Assembly (NCBI GenBank): GCA_964628455.1
Contig: CAZVPD010000018.1
Span: 1 to 34,155 of the forward strand
Length of the DNA stretch: 34,155 nucleotides
Direction: 5' to 3'
Origin: JAQVWU01 sp964628455
Lineage (GTDB): Bacteria; Bacillota; Clostridia; Oscillospirales; CAG-272
The position numbers were made by a program, and so were the translations under genes. The notes beneath the pieces are model-generated. The model searched no databases. It saw only the letters and a program-made list of their open reading frames with translations, and was not told where the DNA came from. Shown here in pieces: positions 17,198 through 24,953 of this stretch. The stretch's first letter is position 1; each line of letters begins with the position of its first letter.

Positions 17198-18658
17198 ATG
17201 CGCAGAATTTTACCGGTCCTTTTCATTCTTGTTTTTATCACTTCAGCCGTCCTCTCCTGCGCCGGACAAACCGGAAGCGAAGAGACTTCAGCCGAAGCCG
17301 CAGCGACGGCGGCCGAAACCGAAGACCCCGACGCACGGGAAAACGCGAAGGACAGCCTGCCCGGCGACCTCGATTTCGAAGAAGCGGCGGTCCGTATCTG
17401 GGTCCGCGGCTCCACCCTCGAGCAGGAACGCGAGGATACGGGCGATGTCATCGATACAGCGATCTACAACCGCAACCGCAGCGTTCAGGAAAGACTCGGC
17501 GTTCAGTTCGAGTTTTCGTTTACCGAACAGAATTCTTTCGCCAGGGAATTTAAAACATACGTGCTTTCGGGCGTCGACGACTGGGACGTCATCTTCCCCA
17601 ACGCGAATTCCTCGGTCAACCAGGGGCTCAACGCAAGTCTTTATGACTTCAACGATGTCCCCTATGTCGAACTCGACAAGCCCTGGTGGTGGGAAAAAGC
17701 CATCATCGAAACGTCCATCGACGGCAAGACCTTCAACTATCTGCTGGGCGACGCGATGTTCACTGACCTCACCTGCACCACCTGCTTTTACTACAATAAA
17801 AAAGTATACGCCGATTATATTTCAACCGACACCGACGCGATGTACCAGACCGTTTACGACGGCAAATGGACCTACGGCCTGCTGGACGAATACACCAAGC
17901 TTGTTTATACCGATATCAACGGCGATTCGCTGAAAGACGCCGGCGACCGGTACGGCTTCCGCCTTCAGGGACCGTGGCCGAACGCCGTCATGGCCTTCTT
18001 CACCTTCACGACGGACGTCGAATGGTACAGGCGGGACGAAAGCGGTTATCCGGTCCTGACCATGAACAACGAGCGCATGTATACGATGATCGAAAAATTA
18101 TACGCCCTGTTTGACGGCAACGGCATCCTCAAGGGCGACGACGAAGCTTCGGTACATTTTGCCTCCGACCTGCTGCTGTTCTACCCGTTCTGGCTGGGTT
18201 CCGCGACCACCGATGTCCTGCGCGCCATGGAGTCCGACTACGGCATCATCCCGTTCCCGAAGCTTGACGACAGCCAGGACGGATACCGCTCGTTCATCAA
18301 CCGCGACGCCTCGGTCGTCTGCCTGCCGCTGACCCTGCGCGACATCGACATGTCGGGCGCGGTCATCGAAGCGCTGGCCGCCGAAGCCTACAGGACCGTG
18401 ACCGCAACCATCTTCGAAGTCGCCATGAAGTCGAAGTATACGCGCGACAGCATAAGCGGCCAGATGATGGATTCGATCGTCGCCGACGCCTGCTGCAACT
18501 TCGTGCACCAGTACGGAGACTCGCTCAGCGGCGTCGACTATTCGATCTCCACGCTGTTCGCCGCGGGAAAAACCGATTTCGCCTCTTATTACGCCAAGAA
18601 CGAGAAGCTTCTGCAGAGACAGCTCGCAGCCCTGATCGCCGCGGTCTCTGAGGAATGA
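17198..18658 (+). CDS. LplA-like solute-binding lipoprotein (last gene of the five-gene operon)
   Basis: A 486-residue lipoprotein with lipobox VLSC (Cys21), then an Ala/Glu/Thr-rich linker. Family motifs: TGDVIDTAIYNRNRSVQERL, LDKPWWWEKAI, DGKWTYGLL, calcium-loop-like DINGDSLKDAGD (239-250), YGIIPFPKLDDSQDGYRS and KYTRDSISGQMMDSI. GGGGGAG at 17184-17190 is its ribosome site. Unlike the other copies it closes an operon of intracellular enzymes rather than glycosidases, which suggests that its ligand is the substrate of the aminotransferase/amidohydrolase/cysteine hydrolase set (inference). Two hairpin terminators follow. Confidence 0.93.
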   Translation: MRRILPVLFILVFITSAVLSCAGQTGSEETSAEAAATAAETEDPDARENAKDSLPGDLDFEEAAVRIWVRGSTLEQEREDTGDVIDTAIYNRNRSVQERLGVQFEFSFTEQNSFAREFKTYVLSGVDDWDVIFPNANSSVNQGLNASLYDFNDVPYVELDKPWWWEKAIIETSIDGKTFNYLLGDAMFTDLTCTTCFYYNKKVYADYISTDTDAMYQTVYDGKWTYGLLDEYTKLVYTDINGDSLKDAGDRYGFRLQGPWPNAVMAFFTFTTDVEWYRRDESGYPVLTMNNERMYTMIEKLYALFDGNGILKGDDEASVHFASDLLLFYPFWLGSATTDVLRAMESDYGIIPFPKLDDSQDGYRSFINRDASVVCLPLTLRDIDMSGAVIEALAAEAYRTVTATIFEVAMKSKYTRDSISGQMMDSIVADACCNFVHQYGDSLSGVDYSISTLFAAGKTDFASYYAKNEKLLQRQLAALIAAVSEE

Positions 18659-18676
18659 TGCAAACCCGATAAACAG

Positions 18677-18715
18677 CCCCGCAGCACGGATTTTCTGCCG
18701 TGCCGCGGGGTTTTT
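18677..18715 (+). terminator. Rho-independent terminator of the five-gene operon (first)
   Basis: CCCCGCAGCACGG (18677-18689) pairs with CCGTGCCGCGGGG (18698-18710) with one G-T/A-C irregularity, followed by TTTTT. It starts 19 nt after the stop codon. Confidence 0.92.
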
Positions 18716-18726
18716 CATCTTATACA

Positions 18727-18748
18727 GCCGGACTTCCGGCGTTTTTTT
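18727..18748 (+). terminator. Second, tandem terminator
   Basis: GCCGG-ACTT-CCGGC (18727-18740) followed by G and seven Ts (18742-18748). With the hairpin at 18677 it gives a double stop for plus-strand transcription before the converging gene at 18753. Confidence 0.8.
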
Positions 18749-18752
18749 GAAT

Positions 18753-20207
18753 TTATGCCCCGACGGTCATCATTTCTGTCAGAGCGGCGAGTTTATCCTG
18801 ATAATTCTGCTCTTTCTTGGTATAATTCGATACGAAATCCTTGTTTTTCTGCAATGCGACCGCTCGGAGGGAAACGCCGATATCGGCAAGCGCATAGGTG
18901 TAGACATAGGCGATATCGGTCGTGATATGGTCGTGAATGATATCGATCAGCTGCGCCGCGGCGTCCGATTCGTCGCGCAGATATTTGACTTTCACATTCG
19001 TCTCGTAATAGGCGGGAAAAACGCTTTCCCTGCCGTATTCGCCCAGCAGCTCCATGACGGCGCAGAACGGTTCGATATCCGGACATGTCGTCGGGACAGC
19101 GTAAACCAGCGCCTCGTCATGCGGAAGGGCCGAATAAGAAGCGACGGATTCGTCCAGTTTCGGGAAAGGAAGCACGCTGAAATCCGTCTCGATCTCGCGG
19201 AGCGTTTCCAGCCAGCGGATAAACTGGAAGGTAAACAGCGTCTCGCTCCCCGACAGCTTTTTGTATACATCGAGTCCCTCCCTGTACCGGGTACCCGTGT
19301 TTTCGTGCAGCAGCGAATACATTTTCTCCACAAGGATCACGGTCTTTTCGTTGTTGAATACAAGGTACGGGATCCCCTTCTCATCGCGTTCGGTGAAACG
19401 GATACCCGAATTGATCGTGAAATGGTCGGTGATGCAGCCGGTGGCGGTGGCGAATCCGTATTGGTCATCGTCGTCCGCCTCGCTGTTCCCGTTGAGGTCG
19501 GCATAGTATTCGCCTGTCATGGCGCCGAACAGGTCAAGCGTCCAGCCTCCTCCGAGGATCGTATCGTAAAACGCGTTCAGTTCGGCGTCGCTGTGGTATC
19601 TGCGGTACAGGTCGAGGTCCATGATCAGGCAGGAACAGCAGCGTAGGGTGTCGACGCCGATGTCCCCGGCCAGCAGGTAAACCCGGCTTCCGTCAACCGT
19701 AACCTCCTTCATATAGCTGTCGTACCACCACGGATTGTCAAGATCCAGATTTTCTGACCCGGCGACATTCAGAAAAACATTCTTCAGCACGATCGGCGCC
19801 ATTTTCCACTGCCTGCCGATGGTGATGTCGTATTCGTCGCTGCCGCTCTGCACGCTTTTTGTGATGGCACTGATCTCGATGGTATTAAGGCGCGTATAGA
19901 CAAATCCGCAGTTTGTTTTTTCCATGACGGAACCGTTGACCCGGACGATCGCATCGTTCACCACATCGCCGGTCATCTCTTCCTGAAAAAGCGTATACGA
20001 GTTCTGATCATCCGACTGACAGAGCAAAAACCGGATATCCCGGCCGCCGAGGTCCGGATAGACGCGCGGCGCTTCCGTTTCCGCGGCAGAAACCGGGGTT
20101 TCCCCCGTATCGGTTTTTACGTCCTTTGCGGAATTATCGCCGCAGGATGAAAACAAACAGGCGCCCGACATCAGGCAGGCCAAAAAGAAAGCGGCCACTT
20201 TTTTCAT
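18753..20207 (-). CDS. LplA-like solute-binding lipoprotein
   Basis: A 484-residue lipoprotein. ATG 20207 is chosen over one 30 nt upstream because GGAGGA (20215-20220) precedes it and MKKVAAFFLACLMSGACLFS is a proper signal; lipobox FSSC gives Cys22. Motifs: TGDVVNDAIVRVNGSVMEKT, LDNPWWYDSY, GGGWTLDLF, calcium-loop-like DLNGNSEADDDD (237-248), FSVLPFPKLDESVASY and KYLRDESDAAAQLIDII. It is the most divergent intact copy in the RNR segment (RVNGSVMEK instead of RNRxVEER). Last gene of the GH127/GH95-like operon, 34 nt behind the GH95-like gene, so its ligand is probably an arabinose- or fucose-containing oligosaccharide (inference). Confidence 0.92.
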   Translation of the reverse strand: MKKVAAFFLACLMSGACLFSSCGDNSAKDVKTDTGETPVSAAETEAPRVYPDLGGRDIRFLLCQSDDQNSYTLFQEEMTGDVVNDAIVRVNGSVMEKTNCGFVYTRLNTIEISAITKSVQSGSDEYDITIGRQWKMAPIVLKNVFLNVAGSENLDLDNPWWYDSYMKEVTVDGSRVYLLAGDIGVDTLRCCSCLIMDLDLYRRYHSDAELNAFYDTILGGGWTLDLFGAMTGEYYADLNGNSEADDDDQYGFATATGCITDHFTINSGIRFTERDEKGIPYLVFNNEKTVILVEKMYSLLHENTGTRYREGLDVYKKLSGSETLFTFQFIRWLETLREIETDFSVLPFPKLDESVASYSALPHDEALVYAVPTTCPDIEPFCAVMELLGEYGRESVFPAYYETNVKVKYLRDESDAAAQLIDIIHDHITTDIAYVYTYALADIGVSLRAVALQKNKDFVSNYTKKEQNYQDKLAALTEMMTVGA

Positions 20208-20241
20208 GATACCGTCCTCCGCACATATATTTATCATCCGG

Positions 20242-22380
20242 TCACGTATTCACCAGCCGATAGGCTGTGCCGGCGTGTGTTTCGACCGTGAAGCGTCGGT
20301 CCGAAAAAGTCCCGATACAGGCGCCGGAGGCGATTTCGTAAACGGCGCACCGGGCGTACGGATTTTCCACGGTGAGCGGCATGCCTTTTTCGCTGACTAT
20401 TTCGATGCCGCCGGTCTCCCCGCCTCTGCAGAAAGCGGAAACCAGAAACGCGCCGTCCGCCCTCAGCGTCGTAAAAGCGGCGTCTTTTTCCCGGTCCCAG
20501 ACGGGAAAGAAGCGCAGCACCCCTTCGTGGCTCTGCAGCAGCATTCCGTTGACGGCGTTTGGCACAAGGCTGCAGTTCTGTATGGCTGCCCAGTGAATGC
20601 CGATCATCGCATTCGGATAAACGTGTTCCGCTATCGTCTTCTGCATCTGCTCCAGTATCAGGCCGGGCGGAAGGCCCGTGCGGACCGCGGCCGCGTAAAA
20701 AGTGCTGCAGCCGTTCATATCGTTCCAGGCCTGATCCGCATAAACGGTATTCCGCGCGGTTTCCAGCAGCTCCGCACTGCCAAGGCCGATCTCTGACGCG
20801 GGATACACATGCTGGATATTCAGCCAGCCGACGGCTTCCGCGGGTGTGCCGCGTTCCACATAGCGGAATATCCGCCTGCCGTCCTTCTCCATCGTCGGAT
20901 ACGCGGATAAATGCGTCAGGATATGCTCCCATTTTTCGCGTTTCTCCGGGTCAAGGCGGAGCGCGGCGGACATATCGAGCAGACAGCGCAGGACCATGCG
21001 GATGAGCCCGAGCGAGGCTATCGGATTCATGTCGTCATGGTTTTTCGGTATCAGATCCGGATCTTCGCTGTAATACGGGACTTCGTAAACCGAATCGTTA
21101 TAATCGATGTAGCGCCCTTCCGCTTCGTCCCAGACCAGGTAATCCTCCCAGAACTCCGCTGTTCTGCGCAGGAACGGATAGATATGTTCCCGCCCGTAAT
21201 CCTCATCGCGCGTACCGTACCAGCGCATGACCATGACGGACGCCGCATACGACGCGTTGCTCTTCTGACCCAGAAAATTGACGCCGTGCTCCCATCCGAG
21301 CGGCGCAACGTCCGCCGTCAGTCCGAGCGGTCCGATGCCTACCGGATACCAGATGCCCCCGCAGTGCAGCAGATTGCGGGCATACGCCCCTCCCTGGGGC
21401 ATATACTCCTCCAGCGCGTTGATATAGCCGTCGGTCAGCTCCGGATGGTTCGCGCCCGTGACCGCGTAAAAAGGAGCCTCGAAATTATAGTTCAGATGAT
21501 AGTCGCTTTTCCACGCCGGGTCGTCGTTCGTGATAAAATTGCCCCATATGCCGGGCGGGAATTTGCCGTTGCGCGCGCAGCAGGCGATAAAATAGATGCC
21601 CGCGTACCAGTGCAGTTCCACATCGGCGAGCGAAGGGTCCAGCGCCACGGTGCTCTTTGCCCAGAACTTTTCCCACCAGACCGCGTGGCGCTGCCAGAGC
21701 TGCCCGAATTCCCATTCGTCCATGGAAGCCATGCGGGCGAGGCAGCGGGGGAAATACGCGGCGGTATCGAATCCGGTCATGACCCCGACCGCAAAACGCA
21801 GGACCGTATCCCCGTTTTTATCCACGACGGCCGGCAGGTCCCGCAGCGCCGTCACGGCGCAGTAAGGAAACGCAAGGTCCGGCGAAACAAACTCCCTGGT
21901 CCGGTACGCTATGGGAGTCCCGCAAAGCGGGATCCCGCCCTCCGCTTCGGGGGCGGCAAAGCCGCCGCGGCAGACCGCGTTGTTTGCGTCAGGCGTCCAT
22001 AATTTTTTCGAGACGGACAGCGGTCCGCCCGAAAGGACAAGTTCAAACAGAACCGTGTTTTCAGTCGCGCAAACCGTGCACCTGAGCACAGCGCGGAAAG
22101 ATCCCCGGATAAATGTGCCGGTGATGACCGCGCTGTCCATATCCTGTTCGGCGAGATAGGAAGCGCCGTACAGCACCGGGATAAAGATATCGAGCGCTCC
22201 GGGCAGCCTCAAAGAGCCCGAAGCGTCCCAGAAATCACACTTGGAAAAATAGACCCGGAGGCGGTCCGGCGTCCCGGTCAGGATAACGGAGAGATCGCCG
22301 TTGCCGCAGACCGCTCCGTCGGGGCACCATTTCGTGCCTATACGGGAAGGGGGAACCGTGAGAAAAACCGAATGTTTCAT
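20242..22380 (-). CDS. GH95-like glycosidase ((alpha/alpha)6 barrel)
   Basis: A 712-residue intracellular enzyme of the GH95 type, whose members remove alpha-1,2-L-fucose or alpha-L-galactose by inversion. Order of domains: N-terminal beta-sandwich (1-245, GNGDLSVILTG, LRVYFSKCDFWD), helical barrel (CCARNGKFPPGIWGNFI, then SDYHLNYNFEAPFY near 295-303) and a C-terminal beta domain introduced by GMLLQSHEGVLRFFPVW. GH95 enzymes carry DYHTNIN, whose two Asn activate water; Asn297 and Asn299 fit that pair. The following QMNYW of classical members is replaced by FEAPF, and I cannot identify the general acid Glu with certainty, so specificity may differ from fucose. AAAGGA ribosome site before ATG 22380. 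It lies 80 nt after GH127 in the same transcript. Confidence 0.85.
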   Translation of the reverse strand: MKHSVFLTVPPSRIGTKWCPDGAVCGNGDLSVILTGTPDRLRVYFSKCDFWDASGSLRLPGALDIFIPVLYGASYLAEQDMDSAVITGTFIRGSFRAVLRCTVCATENTVLFELVLSGGPLSVSKKLWTPDANNAVCRGGFAAPEAEGGIPLCGTPIAYRTREFVSPDLAFPYCAVTALRDLPAVVDKNGDTVLRFAVGVMTGFDTAAYFPRCLARMASMDEWEFGQLWQRHAVWWEKFWAKSTVALDPSLADVELHWYAGIYFIACCARNGKFPPGIWGNFITNDDPAWKSDYHLNYNFEAPFYAVTGANHPELTDGYINALEEYMPQGGAYARNLLHCGGIWYPVGIGPLGLTADVAPLGWEHGVNFLGQKSNASYAASVMVMRWYGTRDEDYGREHIYPFLRRTAEFWEDYLVWDEAEGRYIDYNDSVYEVPYYSEDPDLIPKNHDDMNPIASLGLIRMVLRCLLDMSAALRLDPEKREKWEHILTHLSAYPTMEKDGRRIFRYVERGTPAEAVGWLNIQHVYPASEIGLGSAELLETARNTVYADQAWNDMNGCSTFYAAAVRTGLPPGLILEQMQKTIAEHVYPNAMIGIHWAAIQNCSLVPNAVNGMLLQSHEGVLRFFPVWDREKDAAFTTLRADGAFLVSAFCRGGETGGIEIVSEKGMPLTVENPYARCAVYEIASGACIGTFSDRRFTVETHAGTAYRLVNT

Positions 22381-22460
22381 GGAAATTCCTTTCGGACGGC
22401 AGTTCGCCGCGTTTTTACGCTTTACCGGGCATTCCGCCCGGACAGTCCGTACATGCCGTT

Positions 22461-24431
22461 CTATTCAATATCCGCCCTCGGAATATAGGCTATCCGCAGC
22501 GCCGTGCAGCCGAAGGGCACGAGTTCCGCCGTCAGCCTGCCGGTGACAAACGCCCTGCCGTTCGTGCAGTACGGCTCGAACGTTTTATACGGGTACGGCG
22601 GATACGAATAAGGAGCCTTGTATGCCGGGATGCGGAGCCGGACGCAGGGCTTTTCCCAGACATAACCCTCCGGTTCCTCCCTGACGACTTCGATCTCGTC
22701 TTCCCGCATGTTCTCATCCGCCGCGATGTTATAAACGGTCAGGTATTTGCGCATACCCATATTGTCGTAGACGTCAAGGCCGCTTTCGGGCGTGTCGGGG
22801 TTCACGTTATACCATTTCCAGCCGTCGGGAAGGGGCGTATAAGGCGAGCCCGGAAAAGGGCTCCACTGTTCGGGGATGGGCAGGGCGAAAAGCAGCGGCC
22901 CGTATTCGAACGCAAGCGGACGGAGGCTGCTGCGGTCGGAATCATCGACCCTGGAGATGACGGCTTTCATCGGCAGCGTCAGTGTGACGGTGTCTCCGTC
23001 ATGCCACTCACAGCGCAGGGAAGCATATTTTCCCGGTTCGCATGCGGCATCCTGCTTTAAACCGTTTATATAAAGCCGGGCGTCTTTACACCAGCCGGGT
23101 ATGCGGAAAAACAGCGTTTTCACCACCGGGTCTTCGGTCGTTACCGTAAAGTTTATCGTATCCCCGAACGGATACAGCGTGTCCAGCGTGACCGTCATGC
23201 CGTCATACCGTGCGCTGACCGGAGCGTATGCGGCGAAATACAGATTTTTTTCGTCATCGCGGAATACGGTCCCCGCGACAAATTCCGGCAGGATGCGGAC
23301 CGACATCACCGGGCAGCAGGCGACGGGGACGCAGGGCGCATACACCTGATGCGGACCGTCGGCATAGGAGGAGTTCGTCGTCGCAAAGATCTGGTTCGGG
23401 GAGGAGAGATAGGCTATCGCCTTTTCGTCTTTTTTCCGCGCGCCCTGAGCCCCGTTGAAAAACACGCGTTCCGCTTCGTCGGCGAATGCCGGGTCCCCCG
23501 TGATCCGGGAGAGATGAAACAGGGATCTGTTGTACATCGCAAAACCGCAGTATTCCGTCTCGACGTTCGAGCCGATCGGCGCGAGATACTCCGATTCGCA
23601 GGTGACACCGCCGGTCTTCTGGATGACTTTGTCTTTTGCTTTTTTATAAGCTTTCAGGCTTGCGTCGAGATATTTCTTCTGCCCGTTGACGGCATACAGC
23701 TCCGCCGGACGGGAGATATGATACACATAACCCGCGCCGTGGTTGGCGTTGTAATGAAGAGTGTCGGCAAGCATCGATTCCAGGGATTCGCAGAACAGGT
23801 CGTTTCTCCCCAGAAAATCGTAATAATCCTCGCAGAACCGCAGCAGGCGCTCATCACCCGTATAAGCATAGCAGGCTGCCATCGCCGACGTGACCGCAAT
23901 GCCGGCGTAGCGTGTTTTTTTGTCGCCCTTCCAGTTTTCGCAGAACCAGAGCATACAGCGATAGACGGCGTCGAGAACGTCATCGCGTCCGGTCGCGTCG
24001 TAATACGCGAGCAGCGCGTTCATGCCGCACGAAGTGCCCCAGGCATTATAGTCGTCAAACAGATCGTCGGTTTCGGTATAGGTGCCGAGATATCCGTCGG
24101 CACGCCGGTGCGCCAGCACTTCACCGACCCATTGTTCCGCTTTCTGTATGAGCTCCGCGTCACCGAGCGTAAAAGCGAGTTCGATCAGTCCGGTCCAGTA
24201 GTTGCCCGAAATTTCCGCGCCCCAGCCCGCTTTGCGCGCTTCTCCCCAGCGCGGTTCGGTTTCCCCCGTCGTATACGGCGTGGCGATCATCCTCGGCTCC
24301 AGTTCGGCGAGATGTCCGCCCATGCCGTCCTTATTCCGCAAAAGCTGTTCCAGCAGCCAGCCGCGCGGTGTGACCGTCCCCAGTTTCAGCGGTCTGAGCT
24401 TTGCGAATGTACATATATTCTTATTCTCCAT
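22461..24431 (-). CDS. GH127 beta-L-arabinofuranosidase
   Basis: A 656-residue member of GH127 (DUF1680), which releases beta-L-arabinofuranose from arabino-oligosaccharides such as those of hydroxyproline-rich plant proteins. An (alpha/alpha)6 barrel spans about 20-390 and two beta domains follow. The zinc site is recognisable: Glu293-x-Cys295 (VETEYCGF) plus Cys372-Cys373 (VACCPVM), with Cys372 as expected nucleophile as in the bifidobacterial enzyme HypBA1; Glu279 or Glu281 (CESEYL) is the likely acid/base. The double Cys is followed by PVM instead of the usual PPN. No signal peptide, so cytoplasmic. A GGGAGG site precedes ATG. The gene ends in a normal TAG codon, relevant to the amber codon at 9222. 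It follows a wrecked binding-protein gene under the promoter at 24835-24862. Confidence 0.93.
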   Translation of the reverse strand: MENKNICTFAKLRPLKLGTVTPRGWLLEQLLRNKDGMGGHLAELEPRMIATPYTTGETEPRWGEARKAGWGAEISGNYWTGLIELAFTLGDAELIQKAEQWVGEVLAHRRADGYLGTYTETDDLFDDYNAWGTSCGMNALLAYYDATGRDDVLDAVYRCMLWFCENWKGDKKTRYAGIAVTSAMAACYAYTGDERLLRFCEDYYDFLGRNDLFCESLESMLADTLHYNANHGAGYVYHISRPAELYAVNGQKKYLDASLKAYKKAKDKVIQKTGGVTCESEYLAPIGSNVETEYCGFAMYNRSLFHLSRITGDPAFADEAERVFFNGAQGARKKDEKAIAYLSSPNQIFATTNSSYADGPHQVYAPCVPVACCPVMSVRILPEFVAGTVFRDDEKNLYFAAYAPVSARYDGMTVTLDTLYPFGDTINFTVTTEDPVVKTLFFRIPGWCKDARLYINGLKQDAACEPGKYASLRCEWHDGDTVTLTLPMKAVISRVDDSDRSSLRPLAFEYGPLLFALPIPEQWSPFPGSPYTPLPDGWKWYNVNPDTPESGLDVYDNMGMRKYLTVYNIAADENMREDEIEVVREEPEGYVWEKPCVRLRIPAYKAPYSYPPYPYKTFEPYCTNGRAFVTGRLTAELVPFGCTALRIAYIPRADIE

Positions 24432-24460
24432 CGTATGCCTCCCGTATTCTCATATTTTAT

Positions 24461-24736
24461 TCAGGACTGCAGCGCCGGGTACAGGTCCGTTGTATTCCGC
24501 ATATCCTCTTCCGCTTTTTCGGAAAGCGACGCGTAATCGGACGCGAATGTGCTGCCGCGCGACTTCGGTATGGTGTCGGCGATGAGCGTCTGCAGGCCGC
24601 CCCGGCTGAAGCAGGCCGCGATGTCATAGACAATACCGTCAAAAAAGCAGGCCGATCCTATACGGCGCCCTTTCGTCGGGCGCTTTTTTCATCAGCAGCG
24701 TAAGCAGGGAAAGCAGCATGCAGATCGATTTTTCAT
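24461..24736 (-). pseudogene. Gutted LplA-like solute-binding lipoprotein gene (large internal deletion)
   Basis: On the minus strand AAAGGAG (24753-24747) precedes ATG 24736, and the reading starts MKNRSA. One base out of frame the next stretch reads LLSLLTLLM, a signal-peptide core. The middle is missing. From about 24645 to the TGA at 24463 another frame gives FFDGIVYDIAACFSRGGLQ, then TFASDYASLSEKAEEDMR, the C-terminal signature of the intact paralogues. Roughly 90 of ~490 codons remain, in at least two frames. The promoter and ribosome site survive, and the GH127/GH95/binding-protein genes lie downstream in the same direction, so the relic is now in effect their leader. Misassembly across two paralogous copies is an alternative explanation. 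Confidence 0.75.
24665..24689 (+). terminator. Terminator-like hairpin at the deletion junction (plus strand)
   Basis: GCGCCC (24665-24670), loop TTTCGTC, GGGCGC (24678-24683), then TTTTTT. It has the form of an intrinsic terminator, but no plus-strand gene precedes it. On the minus strand the same stem is followed by T6 only after 22 nt. Confidence 0.45.
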
Positions 24737-24834
24737 CGGAATCGTTCTCCTTTAGGATATTTTCAGCCATAGGATAAAAGCGCAAAAGAGCAGCCGACCG
24801 TGACAGACACGAGAAACAAATCGTGATCATCTCT

Positions 24835-24862
24835 ACTATAGCATAACGCAAAATATTGTCAA
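24835..24862 (-). promoter_or_regulatory. Promoter upstream of the GH127/GH95-like operon
   Basis: On the minus strand TTGACA (24862-24857), 16 nt spacer, TATAGT (24840-24835). It was presumably the promoter of the now deleted binding-protein gene and is the only good promoter seen ahead of GH127. Confidence 0.65.
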
Positions 24863-24892
24863 GTACAATTTACCGCAAAAGCCATAACAGTC

Positions 24893-24924
24893 AAGAAACC
24901 ACCTTTTTTATAAGATGGTTTCTT
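24893..24924. other. Stem-loop beyond the 24947 gene
   Basis: AAGAAACCA (24893-24901) pairs with TGGTTTCTT (24916-24924), followed by TGTTTT on the plus strand. For the minus-strand gene it lies 23 nt after the stop but lacks a T-run, so it is a weak terminator or an RNA 3' end stabiliser. Confidence 0.5.
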
Positions 24925-24932
24925 TGTTTTGT

Positions 24933-24953
24933 CGGCTGAAGTACCTTCAGCCG
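24933..24953. other. Perfect 9-bp stem-loop over the stop codon of the 24947 gene
   Basis: CGGCTGAAG, loop TAC, CTTCAGCCG. The stem includes the TGA stop (24949-24947) and the last codons of the minus-strand lipoprotein gene. A second hairpin follows at 24893-24924. Confidence 0.55.

Noticed and set aside
20208..20237. Start ten codons upstream for the 18753 lipoprotein
   Set aside because: It would place non-signal residues before a standard signal peptide, and GGAGGA fits only ATG 20207.
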